Source of the DNA: Dactylorhiza incarnata
Taxonomy: Eukaryota > Streptophyta > Magnoliopsida > Asparagales > Orchidaceae
NCBI GenBank assembly: GCA_033032865.1
Contig: JAWHQI010000040.1
Span: 5,935,001 to 5,999,000 of the forward strand
Length of the DNA stretch: 64,000 bases
Reading direction: 5' to 3'
The notes under the pieces were generated by a model. It was not told where the DNA came from. It saw nothing but the letters and a program-made list of their open reading frames with translations, and did not search any database. This document shows positions 56,599-64,000 of the stretch, in pieces (within the stretch, counting starts at the first letter, position 1; the number at the start of each line of letters is the position of its first letter). The position numbers were made by a program, and so were the translations under genes.

Positions 56599-56688
56599 TC
56601 CCGGACTTCCCAAGGTCAACCCGGTGAAGGTCTCGCAAGGTACTAGAGGTTGTGATGGGAATTCAAGCCCAAAGCGTCCTTTTCGAGA
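56599..56688 (-). ncRNA. Structured motif copy D
   Basis: Closing stem TCTCG with CGGGA, where relatives have TCTTG with CAAGA: an exchanged pair plus a G-U. Inner hairpin GGG(CTTGAATT)CCC. The outer part of the second stem is weak. It lies between the primer site and the gag-like frame. Confidence 0.62.
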
Positions 56689-56788
56689 ATTTAGATTGCG
56701 CTTTTTAAGTTTTTTTTTAAGAGAAGGGGGAGAAGAAAGAGAACGATAAAATTAATAGATATTTCTTTTTTCGAAATATCAACTGTGC

Positions 56789-56806
56789 TCCCCGGCAACC
56801 GCGCCA
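56789..56806 (-). promoter_or_regulatory. Primer binding site of N2 (tRNA-Asp type)
   Basis: The minus strand reads TGGCGCGGTTGCCGGGGA, one base from the tRNA-Asp complement typical of Athila-group Gypsy elements, six bases after the LTR. Confidence 0.85.
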
Positions 56807-56812
56807 AAAACT

Positions 56813-58558
56813 TGATGCGCATAACTTATGACTTGCAAATGACAACGGCAAGTGTACCGTATCGAATGTTGTATAGGTTATAAAATCCAAGGTCGTATTA
56901 GACTCTGGGCGGTTGAGTATTCTTACTTCAAGAAAATCTCTATTATTTTATCAATTAAAACTTTGGGTTGATTTTGCAAAAAGAAAATAAAAATAAGATT
57001 AAAATGATGAGTAAAAAGGCTAGCACTCGATCATACAATCACCACGGAATAAAGAATAAGAAGAAGAAATAAAATCGCACTCTCTTACTAAAATAACTTT
57101 GACCGTGGGGATTCCCGAATTATGTGCGTACCTTGGGTCAAGGATACGCCCAACTAAGATTAGGAATATCAACCGAATTTTCATTCTATAATCGATAACC
57201 TAATACTCGCTTTAAGAGATGAATCCAGCTATTGTCTTTTACTCCAATCTGGAAGGGTAACGTCGACCTCTCTCGAGGAGTGCATTCTACTCTTCTTTAT
57301 CCTTGAGTTGATCGATTCGTCTTACGAGCTGGTTTGGCTAACTAAAGAACGAGAATTATATATCGAAAATATAATCTCATTTCATTAAAATCAAGGATAA
57401 ATCTTAAGCGTTTTAGAAAAGAGAAAGAGCAATTCTAAATTACTTCAAAACCAATATTATTCCTTGGATCATCTCGATCGAGTACTAATAATATTTTAGT
57501 TACTCATGGAGATGGAGGAATCAAAAGATATAAAAGAATACATAATGAAGAAAGAAAAGAATAAGACAACAAAACTATTTTATTAAGTGAGGCAAAAGTA
57601 ATTACAAACTATGAAAAGGAAATTACAACTATTGAATTGAAAAGTATAATTTGCAAGAAGTAAAAGGATGATTATAAGAACTACTAAAAATATGAAAATA
57701 ATACAAGAAAATGAAAGTTCTAATCCTAAAAATTGGTCTTCAATCTCTCACTAATCTAAATAAATCGCATCCCCCCAATGAGCCCTATTTATAGGTGCAA
57801 AACAATAACAGCCGGCCCAAGCATTTGAAGAAAGGTAATCAATAGGGGGTGGGGCTATGGCTGATTTAATGGAGATGTTTCTTGGAGCAGGCCAGATAGC
57901 TGGTGGAGCTTGGGCGGAGGAGGTGCTGCTGTTAGTTGTACATTGGAGGAGGCGCACGCGGATTGCTGACGTGGCATGCATGGGAGTAAAGGTAGACGGA
58001 CCGCTGATGTGGAGGTAACGGTGGTGTTGTTGAACATTCATCGAACGCAGTTCGTTGAATGCAGTTCGTCTAACTCTCGCTCGTTCATCGATCGGAGGCC
58101 GCTAGGAGACAGTTCGTCAATCTCCCGCAATTTCGTCGAACGCAGTTCGTCAAACGGAGGTCATCAGCCGGCAGTTCGTCGATCTCCTGCAATTTTGTCG
58201 AATGCAGTTCGTCGAACGGAGTTTGTCAGGCGGCAGTTCATCGAACGCCTGCAATTTCGTCGAACGCAGTTCGTCGAACGGAGTTTGCCAGGCGGCAGTT
58301 CGTCGATCTCCTGCCAATTCGTCGAACGCAGTTCTTATCCAGTGGTCACGCCCCCAAGTCACGCCCATGACCTTGGGCGTGTACTTATATATTTCGTCCA
58401 AAAATTTCCAGAAAACCAGAAAAACATAAAATGAGCTTAAATTAGTTAAAGAAATAAAAAGGAATGAATTCGATTGGATAATTCATGCTATTTATTCAAA
58501 TTCATATAAAAATATCAATAAAATTATATTAAAGGATGAGTACAAAAAGTACTCATCA
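56813..58558 (-). repeat. 5' LTR of N2
   Basis: 1746 bp, closely similar to 52212-53939; TATA box at 57783-57795. The array at 58040-58335 is slightly longer than in the 3' LTR. Confidence 0.92.
58040..58335. repeat. TTCGTCGAACG tandem array, N2 5' LTR U3
   Basis: Tandem units with CGCAGTTCGTCGAACGGAG and GGCAGTTCGTCGATCTCCT, upstream of the TATA box on the minus strand. Confidence 0.82.
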
Positions 58559-60680
58559 GTGCACTGCACAATAGGCAAGGAAATGTGGGATACACTAGTG
58601 GTATATATAGAAGGGACAGGTGAAGTGAGAGATGATAGAAAATCACTCCTCAATCAAGAATTTGAAGCTTTCAGGCAGCTGAGCCAAGAAAGCATTTCCA
58701 TATGCTATGAAAGGTTCTTTAGGATAGTCAATGAACTAAGAACCTATGAAAGAGTGTTCAGTGACTATGATCTAAATGACAAGTTCCTAATATCTCTAAC
58801 TAGAGACTGGGACACAAGGATATGTGCCATTAGGGAAGTGGCCAAGCTTGGTGAAACTCCCACCCATACACTGTTTGGGAAGCTGCTCTCTTATGAGATG
58901 CAGTTGCCAGCAAGGAAGGAAGAGGCCACTTCCACCAGAGCTTATGCAAGGGAGAGAGCTATTGCTTTCAAAGCTGACAGCTCCAAGAAAAGCAAGGCCG
59001 GGATAATGTCTCCTCCAAGGAGGACTGTTGAATCTGAGAAATCTGAGAACAGCACCTCAGACAACTCTTCATCTGATAAGGAGTTTGCTGCCTTCTCAAG
59101 GTAGTTCAAGAAAATGATGAGGAGGAAGAAGTGGATGAACAAGCCTTCCTCCTCCTCACATTCCAAGAAGGACCACAACAGATTTAAAAGACAGCACTCC
59201 AAGGGAGACAGGTATGAATCTAAACCTGGTAAACATGTTTCAAATAACATCATATGTTATTGCTGCAGCAATCCTAGACATGTCATTGCTGACTGTCCAG
59301 TCAAAAGGAAGGAAAAGGGTGATAAGAAACATCATCACCAAAAGGATAGGAAAGGGGAAAATCCTTCCTAGCAAAGAAAGGAAAGAGCTTGAATGAATCT
59401 AAATCCTCAACTTCAGATTCAGATGATGAAGAGGAAGCCTATATTGTGTTGTTTGCAGCAGAAAGGGATGATGATTTTCCTGCTGCCAAGGTTGGAATCA
59501 GGGCCCCTTTATCACATTCAGATAGTGATACTGAGGAGGATGAAGAGGACAAAGTTCAGCTAGGCCTCATGGCCTTCACTGATGAGGAAGCCAGTTAGAA
59601 CAATTCTGATAGTGAACTGGTACTGATTCATTCCATCTCGTCTTCTGATTATGAGACAAGCCCAGAATCTGAAGCACCTTCATCAATTGGTGGAAGTGAT
59701 TCAGAATCTGAGGAAGAAGTCATTCAATTGATTGACAAGTATGGTGCTCTCTTGGAAGCTCTGAAAAAGAGTAAGAAGCTGGCCAAGAGGCAAGCCCAAG
59801 AAATTGTTTCCCTTAAGATGGATAAGAAAGAGTGCCCTGAGTCACTTACCATGGTGGCTCAAATATGTAGAGAAATAAGCCATCTAAAGGGGATAACAAT
59901 TGTTCAATTGAGCACCATCTCCCTAAAGAACAAGGTCATCAAGGACCTTGAGGTCAAGCATCTGAAAGAAAAGAGCCTAGTGGCTCAATTCTCCAATCCC
60001 AAATCTGTGCTTCTAATTATTGACACCTTCTCTTCTCAAACCAATAGGAGAGGACTAGGGTTCAATAAAATGGAAGAAGGAGAAGGGAGTGGAGAAAAGA
60101 GCAGGGACAAGGCTAAGCCTCATACCACCTTTCAAAAGGTATTATTTCCTTCTAACAGGTATGACCATGACAGTATGTATGGTCACTAGAAGAATGGAAG
60201 CTCCTATAGGAAGGAGAACACTCCTTCTCATAGTGGAAGAAAGGGCATGGGAATGAGTGTTATGAAGGCTCCCCATGAAGAAATTCAAATGGCCCAACCT
60301 GGACCATTTGTATTTGGTACCTCAATTCCTTCATTCAAGAGTAAGGAAGCTAGCCCTTCCAAGTTCTGTCCAGCAAAGAAATTGGCTATTGTTAAATCTG
60401 TAGACAAATCCTGATGCTCAGTGTCTGATGCCATCCAATCTTGCCTGGCTTCCAAACCAAAGCAAGTTGATGTCACTAATACAAAGGGTGCCAAGACTGT
60501 TCACAGGTTAACATTCAGCCAGATCATTCCTGAAAGAAACAAGAAAAATGATGTTGTCTCCCCTCCTGAACACGAGCATATTAATGCTCATTCCTCAAGA
60601 AATGTTCAGAAGAGGAAATACAATATTCATGAATGTTGGTATTGTGGTAAGGTGGGACACTTTGCCATAGATTGTTAGCA
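58559..60680 (+). pseudogene. gag: C4 gag, C-terminal part after N2
   Basis: UBN2 domain (58559-59104: MWDTLVVYIEGTGEV, SISICYERFFRIVNELRTYE, FLISLTRDWDTR), then a Ser/Lys-rich linker. A first knuckle CYCCSNPRHVIADC is at about 59255-59298. A long acidic and coiled stretch (59389-60189) and a second knuckle CWYCGKVGHFAIDC (about 60635-60677) follow. Stops near 59104, 59598 and 60189 interrupt it. The two knuckles far apart are unusual for Copia gag. Confidence 0.82.
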
Positions 60681-60844
60681 CAATCCCAATGTGCCAAGTG
60701 CAAAGAAGAGCCTTCCTGCAAAGGGTGCAGTAGGTGTGAGATCATTTTATCATGCTAACAAGGACCTAGGACCCAAAATCTTTTGGGCTCCTAAGGGTAA
60801 CTAAATTCCTTCTTGCAGGTGAGTTCAAGTACCAGTCTTAAACA

Positions 60845-61973
60845 AATATGGTACCTGGACAGTGGGTGCTCAAGGCACATGACAGGTACCAGGAGTCTTC
60901 TACGGGACTACACAGCTGTGAAGAATGGACCTAAAGTCATCTTTGGTGGATCTGAAAGGGGAATCACCAAAGGATAGCTTCAATGGCATATTTTCAATCA
61001 CAAGGGTAGCTTATGTTGAAGGTTTGGAACACAACCTATAAGCATAAGTCAACTATCTGATTTAGGCTATGTCATTGAATTCCACAATGACAAGTGCTTG
61101 ATCAAAAAGTCTAATGACTTAGAGACCATTCTCTCAGGCACTAGGAGTGAGAATGTTTATTGTTTAGATTTTATATGCAATAATTCTCTATCATATGTAT
61201 GTCCTGTGGCCAATGAAAGTGAGTCTCTTTGTGTTCAATGGCATAAGAGACTTGCCCGCATTAACTACAAGACAATGTATAGACTATTCTCTAAAAACCT
61301 TGTTAGGAATAGTCCAAACTTAAAATGTATTAAAAGTGGTCCCTGTCATGCTTGCCAAATGGGTAAGCAAACAAGGGCCACCTTTAAAAGTATTGGCTCC
61401 AAAGACACAGAAAGATGTATATATCTATTGCACTTGGAATTGTTTGGTCCTTTGCCAATTCAGAGCCTAGGTGGGAAGTTGTATACTTTGGTGATTGTTG
61501 ATGATCACTCAAAATATACATGGGTATTCTTCCTAAAGAAGAAGTCAGATACTTTAAATATCCTTATAAACTATGTCAAGGCAATTCAGAATGACTTGTA
61601 ATGTTCGGTGGTCAGGATTAGGACTGACCATGACACTGAATTTCAATTTTAAGCCATGACAAGGTTTTGTCAAGAATTTGGTATCACCCAAGAGTTCTCC
61701 TCCCCAAGGACACCACAACAAAATGGTGTGGCTGAGAGGAGGAATAGAACCTTGATAGAAGCTGGGAGAACATTGCTTAGTGACACCTCACTCCCAGAAT
61801 ACTTTTGGGCTGAGGCAATCAATACTGCATATTATTTTCTCAATAGGGCTTCCATCAATATGGTTCATGGAATTACCCCCTATGAGATTCTGAATGGCAA
61901 ACAACCAACAATTTCATACTTTAGAATCTTTGGTTCAAAATGCTACATCTTAAACAATGGAAAATCTCAGTAG
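60845..61973 (+). pseudogene. pol: C4 protease and integrase remnant
   Basis: Protease WYLDSGCSRHMTGTRSLL at about 60851-60905, then stops. The GAG-pre-integrase box WHKRLARINYKTM and CHACQMGKQTRATF and the integrase core (LELFGPLP, VIVDDHSKYTW) lie at 61098-61601. A stop near 61601 separates the IRTDHDTEF catalytic part. NGVAERRNRTLIE and the C-terminal domain are at 61656-61973. The first catalytic Asp reads Glu (HLELFG), so the triad is incomplete. Confidence 0.82.
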
Positions 61974-62173
61974 AGCTTACAGAGTCTATGCATGGAAAAT
62001 CTCAGTAGAGTTTGTAGAGAAATGCAATGTGGGGGTTCTTGTTGGATATAGCTCACATAGTAGAGCTTACAGAGTTATAACAAGAAAACTCATGTTGCAG
62101 AAGAGTCTATGCATGTGATATTTGATGAGACCAGCCTAATCTATAAGGGCTGGTTTGGTCTAGTTCTTCTGTT

Positions 62174-63166
62174 TTGACAGGAAATGAAAATGACATGGAA
62201 AAGATATCTGTGCAAGACATACCCAGCAGTGGCAAAGCATATACAGATGCCGCAATTACAGAAGATGAAGAGGTGCAGGGTGTTGAAGATATAGCTGATC
62301 CAGTAGAAGAAATACAGCCTATTGAGGACAGATTGCATGCAACTATAAGACATCGAAGGGATCATCCAAGAGAACAAATCATTGGAGATCAGAACCAAGG
62401 TGTACTAACCAGAAGCAGGGCTCACAATGAGGCCCTATTCTTGAGCTTCTTATCACAAATGGAGTCCAAGAAGTTTGAAGAAGCCAACCAAGACACTTTT
62501 TGGATTCAAGCAATGCAAGAAGAACTTCTTCAATTCAAAAGATGCAAGGTATGGAAGCTGGTGCCAAAACCTCAAGGACACGACATTATTGGCACCAAAT
62601 GGATTTACAGGAACAAGCTGGATGAAAATGGAGTAATCATCAAAAACAAGGCTAGATTTGTAGCCAAGGGCTATAGACAAGAAGAGGGAATAGACTTTGA
62701 TCAATCCTTTGCTCATGTGGCAAGGTTAGAAGCAATTAGGATATTCCTTGCCTATGCTGCCCACAAGGGGTTCAAAGTATATAAAATGGATGTCAAATCA
62801 GCCTTCCTCAATGGTGACTTGAAGGAAGAGGTATATGTTGAACAATCATCAGGTTTTGTGCATCCAGCCCTCTCTTCCCATGTGTATTTACTTAGAAAAG
62901 CTATATATGGTCTAAAGCAAGCCCCTAGGGAATGGTATGAGACCTTGTCTAGCTTTCTCATCAAGAACAAGTTCTTGAGGGGAAAGATAGATAGTACATT
63001 GTTTCTTAGGGAAACAAGGGGCAAGTGTCTCCTAGTCCAAATATATGTTGATAACATAATATTTGGGTCTACTGATGACAACCTCAACAAAAGGTTTGCC
63101 AACCTTATGCAGGGGGAGTTTGAGATGAGCAGTATGGGAGAGCTCAAGTACTTCTTAGGCCTCTAA
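62174..63166 (+). pseudogene. pol: C4 reverse transcriptase
   Basis: Open for 330 codons: linker, then [39 protein letters not shown] and [14 protein letters not shown]. The catalytic box is YVDN (about 63046-63057) instead of YVDD. A TAA or TAG near 63164 ends it before the last RT segment. Upstream (61965-62120) a short segment is duplicated around AGAGCTTACAGAGT. Confidence 0.88.
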
Positions 63167-63987
63167 GTGAAATAGTCTGAGAAAGGGATAATCATCTCTT
63201 AGACCAAGTACACTAGGGAGCTTATAAAGAAATTTGGGATAGAATCTGCTTCCACCATGAAAACTCCCATGGGGTCCAACATTTCCCTAGACAGAGATGA
63301 GAAGGGCAAGGCCTTTGATGAATCCATGTATAGGTGTATTATTGGATCCCTATTGTATCTAACTGCTAGTAGACTAGACATTATATATGCTACATGTGTT
63401 TGTGCTAGGTACCAGACATGCCCTAAGGAATCTCACTATTCGGCTGCAAAGAGGATCTTGAGATACCTTAAAGATAGCATATATCTTGGCCTTTGGTACC
63501 CTAAGAACAATGACTTTGAACTACAGGATTTTCAGATGCAGATTTTGCATGATACAAAGAAGACGGGAAAAGCAAAAGTGGCACTTGTCAATTCCTAGGA
63601 AGGAGGTTGATATCTTGGAGCAGCAAAAAGCAGACAAGTGTGGCAATATCTACTGCTGAGTCTGAATACATTGCTGCAGGAAGTTGTTGTGCAGAACTAT
63701 TATGGATACAACATCAGTTAGACGACTATAACCTCAAGGTAAGTGAGTCTCCTCTTTATTGTGACTCATTCAGTGCTATCTCTATTGCTAAGAATCCTGT
63801 CTCTCATAGCAGGACTAACCACATAGAGATAAGATATCATTTTATAAGAGAACATGTTGAATGTAAAGATATTTGCCTTGAATTTGTCCCCACTGACAAT
63901 CATGTTGCTGATATTTTTACAAAGCCATTGGATGGGGCAAAATTTAATGCTTTCAAGATTGATCTTGGAATGTTAAATTTTGAATAG
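63167..63987 (+). pseudogene. pol: C4 RNase H and connection domain
   Basis: 63257-63598 has YRCIIGSLLYLTASRLDIIYA. A frame change near 63540-63600 leads to ISWSSKKQTSVAISTAESEYIAA and the end FVPTDNHVADIFTKPL before the stop at 63987. The polypurine tract and 3' LTR lie beyond the window. Confidence 0.88.
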
Positions 63988-64000
63988 TGTCAAATATTTC

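Larger units (their letters stand above)
52212..58558 (-). mobile_element. N2: Athila-like non-autonomous Gypsy element, complete
   Basis: LTRs 52212-53939 and 56813-58558, target duplication GTGCA (52207-52211 and 58559-58563), tRNA-Asp-type primer site and one gag-like frame. Only 2.9 kb lies between the LTRs, with no protease, RT or integrase. Primer type and gag knuckle shape suggest a derivative of an Athila-type element. It carries structured motif copies C and D on either side of the frame. Confidence 0.93.
50976..64000 (+). mobile_element. C4: Copia element, runs past the window end
   Basis: 5' LTR 50976-51824, primer site, gag split by N2 (52212-58558), knuckles, protease, integrase, RT and RNase H to the RNase H stop at 63987. 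The 3' LTR is outside. Stops and frameshifts occur in most domains. Confidence 0.88.

Noticed and set aside
9058..56688. Hammerhead, twister or tRNA-like identity for the four-copy motif
   Set aside because: I see no CTGATGA...GAAA hammerhead core, no twister core and no cloverleaf with CCA end. Left as unknown.

Overview
This window is nuclear DNA of a flowering plant, from a repeat-dense, probably heterochromatic region. I see no host protein gene, rRNA or tRNA. Almost every base can be assigned to LTR retrotransposons nested inside one another. The plant assignment rests on Copia elements primed by initiator tRNA-Met, a Tekay/Del-type chromovirus with a chromodomain, a Tat-lineage Gypsy element with antisense accessory genes, and an Athila-like element with a tRNA-Asp primer site. 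Species cannot be told from the sequence. Element names used here (C0, C1, X, C3, N1, C4, N2) are working labels.

Layout. 1-3702: C0, a minus-strand gag-only Copia element whose 5' LTR is 2438-3702; it sits in the gag of C1. 3703-8222: C1, a plus-strand Copia element (gag zinc knuckle to RNase H, 3' LTR 7055-8222). 8223-12884 and 34466-35612: X, an older, probably minus-strand Gypsy-like element. X carries a solo LTR (9265-10788, target duplication GAACA) and, inside its own LTR, a full-length minus-strand Tekay-like element (12885-34460, duplication GATCT). The gag of that element is split by a full-length plus-strand Tat element (19435-32039, duplication ACAGT). 35613-50975: C3, a plus-strand Copia element whose 5' LTR was cut by X. 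Its 3' untranslated region holds N1 (41679-49015, minus strand, duplication TAAAT), a gag-only relative of C3. Its 3' LTR is cut by C4, a plus-strand Copia element (50976 to beyond the window). The gag of C4 is split by N2 (52212-58558, minus strand, duplication GTGCA), an Athila-like non-autonomous element.

How the parts work together. Every pol copy is broken (stops, a deleted integrase, altered catalytic residues), so nothing here looks autonomous. N1 and C0 share LTR ends, leader, gag start and 3' untranslated motifs with C3, which suggests trans-mobilisation by C3-type enzymes. The Tat element carries two antisense genes (31395-29143 and 28807-27081), each with its own TATA box, three exons joined in phase by GT-AG introns of 72-127 bp, and the same 16-bp inverted repeat after the stop.

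Two signals stand out. First, a compact approximately 90-nt motif with a closing stem and internal hairpins occurs four times (9058, 45174, 55002, 56599) in three otherwise unrelated elements, with paired substitutions in its stems. Second, the U3 regions of many LTR families, Copia and Gypsy alike, carry clusters of short CpG-containing, often palindromic words placed just upstream of the TATA box. Some words are shared between superfamilies: TTAACGCCGGCGTTAA-type, TCGACGA-type and GCGGTC/GCGATC-type. This looks like a set of binding sites acquired repeatedly by unrelated elements.
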